Origin: Oscheius tipulae
Lineage: Eukaryota > Nematoda > Chromadorea > Rhabditida > Rhabditidae
Assembly: GCA_037178975.1 (NCBI GenBank)
Contig: JASJZH010000005.1
Span: forward strand, 2,790,001 to 2,854,000
Direction of reading: 5' to 3'
Length of the DNA: 64,000 nt
Position 1 is the first letter of the stretch. Each line of letters opens with the position of its first letter. Positions 1-11,660 of this stretch are shown one piece after another. Both the position numbers and the translations under genes were made by a program. The notes under the pieces are model-generated. The model saw only the letters and a list, made by a program, of their open reading frames with translations. It did no database searches and was not told where the DNA came from.

Positions 1-3000
1 GTACGCAACGGAAAAGAACAACAAGTTTCAGATTGTTGAAATCATCTGACACATCTGTGATTTTTGTTCGGGAATCTTTTAGCTTCAAGGGAGGTGCAAC
101 AGCTATCGTTAGAGTAGGATATTCAGTTCTCGTAGTATTGAAGATACAACAGTATTCCTTTGGTTTCAGAGATGTTATGTAAGAGAGAAGTAGGAGTAAT
201 AGTCACTGATACGCTGGCTGACGCTAAACAGTTCTGAGAAAGAAAAAAGGGAAGAACTACGATCCAACAGAAGCTTGTAAACAGGATTCCACTTTTTGAA
301 CTTCTGTTGGTTCAACTCTGGTATGTAAGTGACCGGAACAAACAGTTTTATTCACAGAACTGAGGAAACAGATGTTAAATAAGAAAAGACTCACAAGAAA
401 CTGAAGAGACATCTCTGTTTGGTAGAGTGTTCAGATTTACCGGCTGTTTCGTTTTAAGTCTGGTAGGTAATCAGAACTTGCTACAACACGTTGTCCTTAT
501 ACAGATATCGTAGAATTTTCATATTCCAGCTACATAGCAGACTGTTTTGGCTGAGTCTTTCTTCACCTCTGGGATCAAAAGTAGTATTGTCACAGTGCTG
601 TTATTGAAACTCTACTTTCACAGCTACCTGAACGGAGCCAACTACCTAAAATCACATGTTCACGTGCACCGAGTGTCCGAGCTCTGGCTACGATTGCACC
701 AATATTGCTCTCATTGCCCTTTCTTCAAACCACGCTAAAGGCGGCAAAGTGTCAAAGATATGAAACGACATCGTGAGGGCATCTCGGAATGATTTATGTC
801 GTCTAAATTATGGACGCTCAGTGTCGGAAACAAGAGGAGGCGGGCGGAGCAGTCCCCCCGAAAATGACCACACACGATTTGAAGCATGATGAGAGAAAAA
901 CTCTTTTAGAGAAAGAGGCTATGAGAGGAAAAGTGTTCATTCGAAGCCAGCATCCTGTTTGGGGCGAAAAGAGGAGAACTTTAGTATTTTCTGTTTAGGT
1001 ATAACTACTTCTGGCAGTGAACGATTCGCAGTGCCAATAGCTGAAGCTTGTTCTAACAGTGTCAATTTCTCTTTTTGATATGAGTTTTAAAACAGTCCGA
1101 GAACTTTTTGCTTCGGTGAAAGAATAAAAGGGGAACTTTACTCTCCAGACACAGCTGAAGACAGAAAACTCGGCTTGTAACCATAACGTAACGAATGTAA
1201 CATGCTTCCAGATGAAATTTCATGACATTCACGTTGTTCAGTGACAGAGAAAGTTTTAGATTTTTATTTCTTCAATTGCTGTCTGAAGTCTGAAGCAAGT
1301 GGAATGCTATTGAGTTCAGTATAATCAAACGTTGAAACAAAAAACGCGCATGTTTCATTCGCAAGTGATAATCAAGCCAAGTGAACAAGTTGTGATCATT
1401 CGAAAGTACTGTGTTCGGTTCAAAAAGTCAGAAACAGTTGACCACTGGGATGTGGCTACATAAACAGGGAGAGCAAGGACAAATACGTTTCATCTTTTTC
1501 TTTGCAACATATAGGTGCCCTGCATTGAACTCTCTGAACATGGACCCATAATCTGTTTCGAGCGAAACAAAAAACAATTTTTTCTGGTCCGACATTTCCT
1601 TTCTCCAACCGTTGATCTTATACAAATCTACGAGAGCTCTTCAGTTTTGATCGCAGGTACATTGCTCAAAAGTGACTGAAACACAAAGTGAGGTTTTGAA
1701 AAACAAAAGATTTTTATTTTTCACCACTTTCCCACAGAGAATAGGCATAGGATAATGAGTGAGGCGTTTAAGTAAAATGAAAAACTGAGACTTATTGGAA
1801 AACAGGATTAGAAAAAAAGTTCAAAGTCGACGTACCACAACTTGGAGAAGGTCACGCAAATTAGGTAGTCTCCCGAACCGGAGAGTGAATATTCTACTCG
1901 TTCCCGCCTCTTTCCCCTCAAAAACGTTTCAGAGATTCTCTATATTATCAAGGACTCAGGTCGAGAAAGAGAGGGGGTGAGCTCTGAAAATGACTGCGAG
2001 CCCAAACTTCCTAATCGCATGACGGCTCTCGGCCTCGTTCAGGGGAGGTCAGTGTCCGATTTGGGTGAAGAGTGAGGGGAGAAGAGACTCCAAAACAAAG
2101 ACAGAACTTGTCAGACGGAAGGGAGTCTTTGAAACAAAGTGCAAGGAAAAGAAGCAGGGAAGTTCCGGAATATTTTGACAGAGAACTGACCAAGGGTACC
2201 AAGAAAGAAAGGGATCAAGTTCCAAATAGATTGCTTCGCTCCAACATTGTTGTAGTAAACCTTTACAATTTTTAGGTGGATGTTCCTGATCGAGCTTGTT
2301 TGGCTGTAACGTTGACTGGTGAGAAATACTATGCGATGATTCGACGAAAGCATGATGGCGAATGTAAATTTTCACTCAAAGAGGAAGATCATTAGTTTTC
2401 TACACGCTGCTGAAGCAATACCCAAAGCGTGAAACATTTCTTCTTCAAAAAAATTTCCAAAACTCATTTGTTGGTATCTGTTAGAAAAGTAACGCAACCA
2501 TTTGCTATAGGTGAAGCTTGAAACAAAAAAATGGAATCACTTTAGAAGATTTTGCAGAGACCGAAACGAGACGTAACATGCAGAAGAGATCTTCGCCTAG
2601 TCACAGAAAAACACGATGATACGCACCGGAAATTTTGATAGATCTGGGAGGGGGGCAAACATCCGCTATTGGCAATTCTCTTTTTGCCTAGAATGTAATG
2701 AAGAAGCTGTTCTTCGAAGAAAGGAACACTTTCAGTGTCTCCAATTCTCTAATCCAATTCTCACCCATTTCGGAGGAGACAATTTGGAGTGGGTAGAGAG
2801 GCTGTCAAACTGATACTTGTCAAAACAGCGGGGTATCTAGGTAGCCCGAAGAAGTGACAAGCGATATATGAGATTGTAGAGTGAGCTGGGCCTGGAGTGA
2901 TACGGACTCAGAGGGGCAGAGAGGAAGAGAAGGAATGAGGGAGAGAGAGGCAGTGACAGGTAGAGAATGAGACAAGCAGAGTGACAGTGTAAAAAAAGAA

Positions 3001-3440
3001 AAAAAACTCTTTAGACACAGAGTCTATGACAAGGACAGAGTGACCGGAAGAGAGACAGAGTCAGTCGTGTGGACCAGATGAGGAGGCAAACATCTGGAAC
3101 TGGGGCGTCTCTCCAAGTGAGAGATAGTGTGGGCCTAACAACATGGGAGCTCATAAGAAATGCTGGAGTTTAAAGTAATTAGGGACAGAACTTTACGCCA
3201 TCCGATTTACGCAAGAGGGCAAGGGTCTTTGGCTTTTTTTCTCCATGACCCTCTTGCGCTGAAAAAAAAACTGAAATGAATGGATGGACTACAATTATAG
3301 CATTCCCACGCCTACTAGGAGGGTCTTGAGGAAGTTTCTGCACAGCTCCAAATTCCTTCCTACGCTAATTATATGCAATCCCGGGCCACGTCAATTGGAG
3401 CAGAATTTGTAAACTGAAGACTTCTGGTCCTCATTTGGAA
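1..3440. other. No convincing gene
   Basis: Only short open frames are present, without family motifs or consistent splice signals. The stretch is moderately AT-rich. It carries many GTTTCA/TGAAAC hexamers, about eleven in the first 2.6 kb on both strands, often next to a T-run (see findings). A purine-rich GACAGAGA low-complexity tract lies at about 2925-3070. A 10-bp inverted repeat (3210-3219 with 3249-3258, loop 29 nt) is visible, but I cannot assign it a role. Confidence 0.6.
2925..3070. repeat. Purine-rich GACAGAGA low-complexity tract
   Basis: Irregular runs of GAGAGA, GACAGAG and AGTGACAG on the plus strand. Similar tracts recur at 24380-24475, 25025-25060, 27415-27585, 32355-32450, 34480-34515, 56005-56070 and 58840-58915, on either strand. 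They look like degenerating microsatellites and occur mostly in introns or between genes. Confidence 0.6.
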
Positions 3441-3519
3441 GAAGATGCATTTTAGAGAAAAACTAATATCGGGATTGTGTTCAGCATGGTCGAAAACATT
3501 AAAGTACGCTCTATACAGA

Positions 3520-3612
3520 TTTTGTCACCGCCGTGGATCGAACCAACACAACCCTCGGCGGAGTAACGATGCTAACCTGAGCAATCTAACCACTCGGCCC
3601 CTTACCCAAGCG
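3520..3612 (-). repeat. tRNA-like relic (Ser/Leu-type A box)
   Basis: Read on the minus strand there is an A-box-like GGCCGAGTGGTTAGA. About 60 nt later comes a B-box-like GGTTCGATCC, in the order and rough spacing of a tRNA gene. The T-arm loop is one base short and the acceptor and T stems do not pair, so I read this as a tRNA pseudogene or tRNA-derived SINE, not a working tRNA. Confidence 0.4.
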
Positions 3613-4021
3613 CATCCATACCGTCTCGGAAGGTACGGGTGGGTCTGGAAAAGCTAGCCGACCGAGTGGCTAGCAACGCTGCTTGGTATATGGGCGACAA
3701 AAATATCGTTACTTGAAGCCGTGGGTCTTGTAGAGATGGTGGTTGGTTCAGTTCCTGTTGAGTTTCAACGATTGCTTTCCAGTCCCAAGAGTCTCCGAAA
3801 CCGATTTTACTCTCCCAGACACCATATTTGTACATTTACTCACCAAAATCATCAGTTTCTCTTCCTTCCTCGAATGTTTATTGGTGTCTCTCCGACTCTA
3901 ATCCTGCACTGTTTACTCCACTAAGAATTCTCCGTAAATGACGTCCCCTTCCAAAAAATCAGCCAAAAAAACGGAATATTTTAATCGGAATAAACTTGAC
4001 AAATTGGAACCTTTTTTATGA

Positions 4022-7000
4022 TCAGTCTTCTTTTTCCTGGATGAGGTTGCCGAAGACTGCTGCTGGCACCGCCTGGGTCTCGACTTCTGAACATTTTGCT
4101 TCAAAAAGGCCAAAAAAACTCCGAAACCTGTAGTGTCTTCTTCCTCCTCCTCGTCCTCCCCGTCGATGTCAATCTCATCAGGATTCTCGGTCGTGTTGAG
4201 CTGTGTCGTCTTGCTGGCTCCGCGGATGAAGGCAATATTTCCACCTGAACCAGCCTTTTGCTGCTCGGCCACCAGCTGGGCCTTGGCCTCCAGGACAGCC
4301 ATTGAATCCGCTGCGGTCGGGGTCTCTCCAGGTAGTTTGACAGCTCCAGCCGCGGCGATCATCTGCGCGGACATGTAGTTGACATTGGTACTGTAGGTGG
4401 CCTGCACGGAGCGCTTGATACGCAGCATCTCGCGGATCGTATCCTCATTTCCGTGCTTGACCTCGAAGTCTCGCCACGTCTCCCAGAACTGGCCATGAAC
4501 CTGGAAAATGTGATTTTTCTGGGATTTAGGCACTGGGACCATAAAGTTTTGTTGTTACCAAATGATATAAAATACGTTTAAAAATTCGGTGATTCTTGGT
4601 GGTTTTCGCCGGCAGTGTTCGCTTTTTCCCCAAGCTGTCACTACAGAAACTTCGTTGTTGTAAAATTGCATGAAAATGCCATAAAATTGCGAAGTTTTCA
4701 ACCGAATTCGGCTAACTTTCTGTTATAAAAAGAGTCTACCATGGCAGGAAAAGATTCTACTCCAGCGTGAATACCACTTCGTCTGACCCTTGTAAGTTGT
4801 CCCCAAAATTGATAAATACTGTCAAACTGGCATTGATAGTGGTATGTTAAGTCTAATCACTTCCGCGTTTGGATTTGAAAAGTATAAAAACTCACCCTCG
4901 GATCGCAGACTTCAGAACAATGTGCGTAGATGGCTCTGGCACGGTCAATTTCTCCGAGAGCGCGTTCCATCTGGGCGTAGCGGAGACTCAAATCCCTAAA
5001 TTTGCTTTTTCTCCCTTGAAAAACAAGAAAAACTACCTCGATTTGCTCTCCGGCAAGACACTGATAGCATGCTCGTAAATCGGTCGTGTATGCGGGATTC
5101 CATACAGCTCGCCGGCCTTTTTGATATAGATATTGAACATCTGAGATTTTTTGATTGAAACGCATTAAAAAGCAGTCCCTACATCGTACATTTCGTCCTT
5201 CTCGACGGCCTGGGTGGCCCGGTTGTAGATGGACATGGCGTGGCGCGCCAGGCCGTGATTCTCCTCCAATTTGGCGTAGAGCAGGAAGATATCTAGAGAT
5301 TTCTTGTGTGAAAATTGCGAGAAAATAAGCATACTTTTAGCAAATTTCGGCGGACAGTTTTCGAGACACTGCTCGAAGAGATCACGGGCACGTTCCAGCT
5401 TCTTGCCGCCGTAGCGATCAATGAACTTCTTGAGGTACGAATTCCAGATGTCAAAGACGTTCGGCCATTTGAAAAGAGCGATTCCACGCTCGTATGCCTG
5501 GATAGGTATGGTTAGTCATGATAAAAAGTAGAGTAATAACACGATAAGCAATCATACTGATCTAGATATTGGTGCAAGCTCCACTGCTCTTGTTTTTTGT
5601 CTTTTCTCTCTTATTACCAATTTATCTTTTTTATTTTATCCGAAAACTATTTAAAGTGGTGTACATCATAAAATTACCACGGCGTTTTTCGTCTTAAAAG
5701 TTACTTTGCAGAGTCCAGAGAAGTTTTTGGAGACCCCGAAAGATATTCAATTTATCCGAATTTCTACTCTAGTCTATGAAATTTTGAGCTCAATTTGTGA
5801 TCTTCTTGAACGTGTTTAGCTTCGTGCCAATTAAGTAGTACGAAAGAATCGCCTAACGAACCATTCACAACTTTATGAAAACGTGGAACGAAAAAACAAT
5901 CACCTACCTTAAAAGCATGCTCGAAGTACTGATTGTCCTCGAGAAACAGGGCATAGTTGATGACAATCTGCGGCGTGGCGATCCTCAAGTCCAGGATTCT
6001 CTCGTAGACAGCTCTTGTCGACTCGACAGTTCCGAAACTCTCCTCCAAATCAGCGTAAAGACTCCAGACTCGGAGACTCTTGTAGACACGATTCTGGACT
6101 GTCTCCGCCTCATCGAAGAAGTGTGTCTTTCTGGGCGGCGGCGCACAGGCCCGCTTCATCAGAGCGATCGCTCTTTCTGGTTTTCTACACAGAAATTCGA
6201 TGACAAATTGCCAATAAAACTAACTTTTCGCGTAATTCCAGCTCCGCATATTGACACCAGACTACGGCCAGCTCGTCCACTTTGGCTAGGTTTGCCTGGG
6301 TGGCCTTTTCGAAAATGCTTCGGGCCTGAAAAACTATGGGTTTAGCAGGAAATCGAACTCAAAATGCATATATTCTCATTTTGTGTACAAAGTAAAAGTT
6401 TTGGACTGTTGAAAACCGATTTTTAGCAAGCATCTGTGAAAATTTAGCAGTTTGAAGGCATTTATCAGTCTTTGACGGTGGAAAAAATTTGGTCAGGCGC
6501 GGGGATCGAAACTGCACCTTCTGCGCCGTAGTCAGAGTTCTGACTGCGCCATGTGGCGTTCACCAGTTTTGAAGGGTGAGAATTGCTGATTTTGAACAAA
6601 AATTTTAAATGGCTTTCTGAATGGCTCCCTAGCATTTAATGACCATATGACCGTTATAAAGTTGTTAATTATAAGGATCGAACCCGTGACTTTCTTCTTT
6701 CTAATCGGTGCTCTAATCTACTGCGGCATTCTTTAAATCCAATTAGGACGTTCTTCCCGTTACTTGAAGTCAAATATAACCCCAAAATTGTGTTTTTACT
6801 CAGTTTATGCATAAAAATGAGAAAAGGAACCCACGTCCTCGATCTGTCCTCCCTCCTCGTAGAAGCCGGCAAAGTCGATCCAGACCTGACTGAGCTTTCC
6901 GACTTGCTGTTTCGGGTCGATTGTTCTCACAGCATCGATGAATGTCTCGATCTGCTTGGCCGGCTCGCCTTCGAACAATTTGACCCTGTTCAGCCATTCG

Positions 7001-8346
7001 TGGGCATTGTGTGGATTCTGTCTCAGGAGGACAGAGTTCAGGAGAATCGGACGGCGCTTCATCAGCAGCTCGTACATGGCGAAGATGTGCTCGAGTTCGA
7101 TTTTGCTCTCCTCATCATCATCATCGAGATCGTCCATTCGGGCTGCGCATTCGCGCTCCTCAAACTTGGCATAGGCGTCGAAGATCTGGGTAAAGTCGCG
7201 AACGGTCTTGACGCAGGCCATGGCTTCCTCGTAGACGTCACGGGCGTCGCCAAACTGACCGGCCCTGATGTAGTATTCGGCAAAGGAGCACCACAACACT
7301 CCGACCTGGAATGAAAAATTGAAAAAAAACGAACAACATTTTTACCAACCTGATCAGTGTACTTCTGAATTCCCTGTCTCATCACGGATCGGACATCGAT
7401 TGAGTGGATTTTGGTCGGGTTTTGTGAGATCAGATTGCAGAGATCGGCCCAGAGCTGATGAACAGACTTGCCTTTCTCGCTCACAGGCTTGTCTTCATTG
7501 ACCAAGATCACGAGATTCTTGGCCGCCTCGTCGAGCATGTCAATTTTCAGGAGATATTCGACGAAATCCTCACGGGCCCGCGGGGACAGTTTCAGATAGC
7601 GTCGATAGACGCGAATTGCCGTCTCCGGGATATCGTGGCTGGTCACGAATTGGATGTAGAGGGGCCATATGCGCATGTGCTGCGTCACGGGCAGGGCTCT
7701 GCAATTGCCATGTTACTTTCGAAGTTTGCTGCAAAAAACCTCAGGGCGCGATCAAAAATGCGTCTCGTTTCCGTCACGAGCCGTCTCTTGGTCATAATTT
7801 CGCAGTAATCCATCCAAATTCGGGGCATCTGCAAATTTTTGTAGTTTTAACCGAAAAAAGGGTCGAACTTTGTGTAAATGGGCCAGGGCTCGCTCGTAGG
7901 CGTCGCAGAGATACTGCCAGGCGATGTCCGTCGGAGACTTGTGCTGAATGAGACGACGACGGAAGCGCAAATAGGCGTACCAGAGCTTGTAGCTCCGTTC
8001 GAAGATCTTCAAGGCTCTCTCGTAGACCTGAACAAGGTTTTCGTAAAGAAACATAGAATATATCGTCTAAAAAAAGAAGAAAAGGACTTACAGCACTGGT
8101 CTGCTTCCAATGAGCCTTGGTCTTCTTCTTGTGGTCGATGTAGCGTTGCCAGCTGCGCAGGGAGGTCGGATTTTTGAGGATATCCTCCTCGTACGGCAGA
8201 TCACTGTCTTCCTGAAATTTTTTTTTACTGAAAAGTCGATAAAAATGGGGAAATACCAGAGTGATCGTCGCCTTCTTCATTTGCTCAACGATGTCTTGCT
8301 TCTCCATTACCGGCTCGCTCGTATCCATGTTCTCCTTGTCCGGCAT
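4022..8346 (-). CDS. XAB2: Pre-mRNA-splicing factor SYF1/XAB2 (HAT/TPR repeats)
   Basis: This is the scaffold HAT-repeat protein of the spliceosomal NTC/Prp19 complex; in vertebrates it also serves transcription-coupled repair. Exons on the minus strand begin [10 protein letters not shown] at 8346. They continue through [12 protein letters not shown] and a run of HAT repeats, including [62 protein letters not shown] and [18 protein letters not shown]. The C-terminal part contains [16 protein letters not shown] and [22 protein letters not shown]-rich stretch is followed by a last small exon (about 4022-4086) ending in [16 protein letters not shown], which matches the family C-terminus. About a dozen exons are separated mostly by short introns; one intron near 6335-6835 is longer and holds tRNA-like relics. 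No break was seen. The start is the first ATG in frame before the conserved LPYEE block. Confidence 0.93.
6490..6566 (-). repeat. tRNA-like relic in SYF1 intron
   Basis: The minus strand shows an A-box-like ATGGCGCAGTCAGAAC and a B-box-like AGTTTCGATCCCC about 45 nt on. An anticodon-stem-like TCTG/CAGA pair lies between them. The acceptor and T stems do not form. It is in the same orientation as the host gene and probably a decayed tRNA or SINE. Confidence 0.4.
6665..6735 (-). repeat. Second tRNA-like relic in SYF1 intron
   Basis: On the minus strand GCCGCAGTAGATTAGAGCACC (read in pieces as an A box) precedes a perfect B-box core GGTTCGATCC. The stems are degenerate. It lies about 100 bp from the other relic in the same intron. 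Confidence 0.4.
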
Positions 8347-8912
8347 TACCTAAAACCTAGTAGTTTCCAAGCCAAACAAGGCAGAAGCTACGAAAAAAGA
8401 TTTAGATTAGAGTTTAGGACAGTATACGACAGGAATAACGCAAGTTTTAGGCTATTTTTTGGATCGATTTTTGTCAGCCTATTGTTTTCCGTCAAACTGA
8501 TGAAAAAAGAAGATAGCACGGCCGAAAAATAGGGGAGAAGCAGGCCAAAAGACAAAATGTTGATCTTTTCGAATTTTCAAATTGGTGGGCAAAAATGTCG
8601 GTCGCGGGTCCCGACACGATTTCGGCGGGAAGAGGTTCTCGGTTTGAATCGGATTTATTTTCTCAGTAGTTGTTGGCTAAAAACCATCTGCATTTTCCCG
8701 CATTTTTTCCGAATCTCTTTCGTCAAAGTTTGCTTCTGCTCATACAGACCCATTTTGCACATCACACATGCTCCTTCCATTAAAAACTGCAAAAAAGTTC
8801 GGTAAAATCGAGTAGAATCTTTCGCATTTGTATCAAATCGTATTCTATCATCTTTTCTTTGACTCTCCCAAAAAACTGCTGGTGAACTATTTAATTTCCA
8901 GAAGAAACTTGA

Positions 8913-9286
8913 ATGCGAGGCCGCCTCGTATTCGGCAACACCGTTCGTCTCCTATTCAGCCGTCTTTACTCGAGTATTTCCTTCAAGCCGAGCCTGGTCC
9001 TCTACGCGAGCGACGACTGCTCTCTTTGTACTCATTTCAAGCGTCATCTCAACACCTTTCTCCAGAAAAACGCTCAGCTCAAGTTGCACATCGAGATTCG
9101 CGACATCAAGCAGTGCAACGAGGAGATTTTCGAGGCAAGGGATCATTTTATGGACATTTTTTCTGTGTGTTTCAGAAGTTCAAACACGAAATCCCCGTGC
9201 TCGTGGCCGACGAATCGACTGTAGTCTGTAAACATCGCTTCAGTAGCATTCTTTTCAAACGTTTTCTCGGAATCAGCTCCGAATAA
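8913..9286 (+). CDS. Glutaredoxin-like protein, probably mitochondrial
   Basis: This is a small thioredoxin-fold protein of the glutaredoxin-like (DUF836/C5orf63-type) group. The Arg-rich, acid-poor N-terminus MRGRLVFGNTVRLLFSRLY looks like a mitochondrial targeting peptide. Next comes SLVLYASDDCSLCTHF with a CSLC redox motif at the start of helix 1. The second exon holds KHEIPVLVADES, with the cis-Pro region typical of the fold. The two exons join in phase 0 across a GC-AG intron (about 9136-9176; donor GAG/GCAAGG). The start ATG follows a TTTCCAG site closely, which could be a cis or trans splice acceptor. The stop is 4 bp before the taspase start. Confidence 0.75.
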
Positions 9287-9290
9287 GTCC

Positions 9291-11443
9291 ATGCTAGCCG
9301 TCCATGGAGGTATTCTAGATCTTTTTGTTATTTTTTTCGAGAAAATTTAGGTGTCAGCTTTCAAGTACCAGAAAACACGGCCAAATGGTGTGCCGACGCT
9401 CTCAGCCCGTCAACGGAGGACATCGTCACGGCTGTCAGTCATCTCGAAGACCACAAATGGTTCAACTGCGGCCGCGGGAGCAATCTCACATCACAGCAGA
9501 CGGTGGAATGCGAGGCCGGCTTTATGACATCCAAGTACTTTCGGTAAACCCTATTTTATGTCTTACAATCACAAAATTTTCCAGATTCGGCGGAGTTGGC
9601 TGTGTTTCGCGGCTAAAAAACCCTATACAAGTTGCCGAGGCTCTGGCCATGGATCCCGGTATTTCTGGTCTCATTAGACCACAGGTTCTTGTTGGGAAAG
9701 GAGCAGAAGAATGGGCGGCGGAGAGAGGTTCGTTTTCTCGCTACCAGTCTTCTCCAAAAGCGTTCGACACATACTTTTTGCACGCATGGACTTGCCATGG
9801 TGCACATGGCTAATGTAGACAGTTATGGTCAAGGGTAGTTGTGTCACACAAATGTTCTGAAGCAGACATTGGACAGGATAGAAACCAGACAATGGACAGT
9901 AGGGACAAGGTAGACAGAAATAAAAGTGAACATAGTGAACCTACCCTTCTGCACGATGTAACCAATGTTGACTCAGAGGGCAAATCGACTGTGTAGTGTC
10001 TACCAGCCCTCATAGGATGAGCCTGAGGGCGATGAATGCTGCAAACACGACATCGGTGCAACGTCCAGAAGAACCACAGTGAACTGATGTTCCTTGCCTC
10101 CGAGCTGGCGCTGCTTGTTGCGGCTGGCCGTTTCAATGCCGTCTGCACGATGATGACAGTATAGACAGGTATTGGACGACGACTGGAGCCCACTAGACGG
10201 TAGCACGTGAAGCTCCCACAGGGCGACTGTTGAAGGCATCCATCTCCGAGAGCGACGAGTTGTTCGAATGTACAGAACTCGTTCGGAATACGCTGGACTT
10301 GCGAAGGGAATCCATTTGATTACTGTTTGAAAAAGAGTCAGCACTTGTAGGCAGATTTTTGGTGTCGAATGGGGGTTTGAATCTAGTAATCCTGAACTCT
10401 GATCTGATTCTCGTCTGCCTGAATCTCTCATGCTGTAATCTGGCTCGGTAACCACTAGACTAAGGCTGTACGGCGGCTCAAATCTTTGAAATTTGCAGTC
10501 AACTGTATGAGAACTTGAACAGTCGGATAAACAGACACCTTCGCTTCACTAGTAATCAGATTTCTGTTGCAGAATTCTCCCTATGTGACCCCGAGGAGCT
10601 GATTACAAAAAACGCCCGAAAGGAATGGACGGAGACGTACGAAGTCATCCAGGCAGCTAACAGCCAAGAAGACCTCGTTCAGGCGATGGAAAAACTCGAC
10701 ACTGTTGGCGGAGTGGCCATCCTCGATCATCACGCTGAGGCCTGCGTCTCTAGTGGCGGTATTCGTTTCAAGAGGCCCGGAAGACTCGGCCATTGCACCC
10801 AGATGGGCAGTGGTGTCTGGGCTGACAAGACCCCGGATTCGCTGATCGCGGTCAGCGCCAGTGGATGCGGCGAGGCTCTCGTCTGGACGGATTTCTGCCG
10901 AAGTTTGGCCATGACCGTTGTCAATAGGTTTGCTTGTTTTACAGGTTTTTTGCAGCAAAAAGTATCCTAGATCTCCAGACGAGCTGCCGGCCCAGGTCGT
11001 CGAGGAATGGTTCCGTAAGAACTTTGTCAATTCCACGTATCTTCACGACTTTCCCGCCCAATTCCGGCTTGCAGGAGGCATCATTATGTTACAGGTTCGT
11101 TTGTGAAACCTCGATTGAATCTTATGCCCAGGAAATGGTGATTCTGACCAAAATAACCGAAAGTCCTGTAAGTGTTTCCGAGTGCTCCCAAACTTTTGTC
11201 AAGCCTGAGAATCGAACCCGGCATGTGTCGATCTTTTCATAAAAGGTCATGAACACCTTTTGGCCTTATCTGCTACGTCTAATTACGATCATATTTCAGG
11301 AATCCGGCTGCTCCGAGCTCCTGGTCTTTCACAACACGCCCTACTTCCCCATCGCCTTCAGATCTCGCAACAGCCGGGTCAAAGCCTTCGTCTCGACGAT
11401 GAAACCGGGCCAGCCGATGAAGGTCGACTCGTTTCTTCTCTAA
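9291..11443 (+). CDS. TASP1: Threonine aspartase 1 (taspase-1)
   Basis: This is an Ntn-hydrolase of the asparaginase-2 family that cleaves itself and then cuts targets such as MLL/trithorax and TFIIA after aspartate. The first exon reads MLAVHG and joins GVSFQVPENTAKWC. It is followed by WFNCGRGSNL, equivalent to the family NAGMGSNL, and by GGVGCVSRLKNPIQVAEAL. After an intron of about 840 bp comes KLDTVGGVAILDHHAEACVS, with the nucleophile threonine in DTVGG preserved, then SSGGIRFKRPGRLGH and VSASGCGE. A 28-nt intron (about 10929-10956) precedes NSKKYPRSPDELPAQ. The last exon ends at 11443. The family key residues I can place are present, so it is probably active. The start 4 bp after the upstream stop suggests one shared transcript. 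Confidence 0.85.
10340..10470 (-). repeat. tRNA-like relic in taspase intron
   Basis: On the minus strand TAGTCTAGTGGTTACCGAGC resembles an Asp/Glu/Gly-type A box. About 70 nt later TAGATTCAAACCCCC resembles a B box. Spacing is too long and stems are poor for a working tRNA. Confidence 0.35.
11195..11295 (-). repeat. tRNA-like relic in taspase intron
   Basis: On the minus strand a strong B box (CCGGGTTCGATTCTC) follows GACGTAGCAGATAAGGCC, a loose A-box match. It lies in the intron before the last taspase exon and is degenerate elsewhere. Confidence 0.35.
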
Positions 11444-11660
11444 ATTCGTACTATTTTGCTATTTTAGTCCGTTTTTGTACATACCACAAATCATTTGTTG
11501 TCTTCCCACCCCGATGTTCTAACAATGTGTCATATGTTCGTATCGAGGTTGCTAAAGTGCTTACACAAATCTTATTTTTTTTTATGTTACGTGCTGTTCT
11601 AACGGCTTGTTACCTGAATTTTTACCTAGTTGTTCAGTTTTGCGAGAAAGTAGTTAGCAA

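Noticed and set aside
810-998. Small plus-strand frame starting MDAQCRKQEEAGG
   Set aside because: Short, no motif, no supporting neighbours; expected by chance at this length.
3210-3258. Histone-type or terminator hairpin
   Set aside because: The 10-bp stem has a 29-nt loop and no nearby histone gene or matching consensus.
6490-6566. Functional tRNA gene
   Set aside because: A and B boxes are present, but acceptor and T stems do not pair; the same holds for the other tRNA-like sites.
10581-11036. 151-codon minus-strand frame
   Set aside because: Antisense to the taspase catalytic exon.
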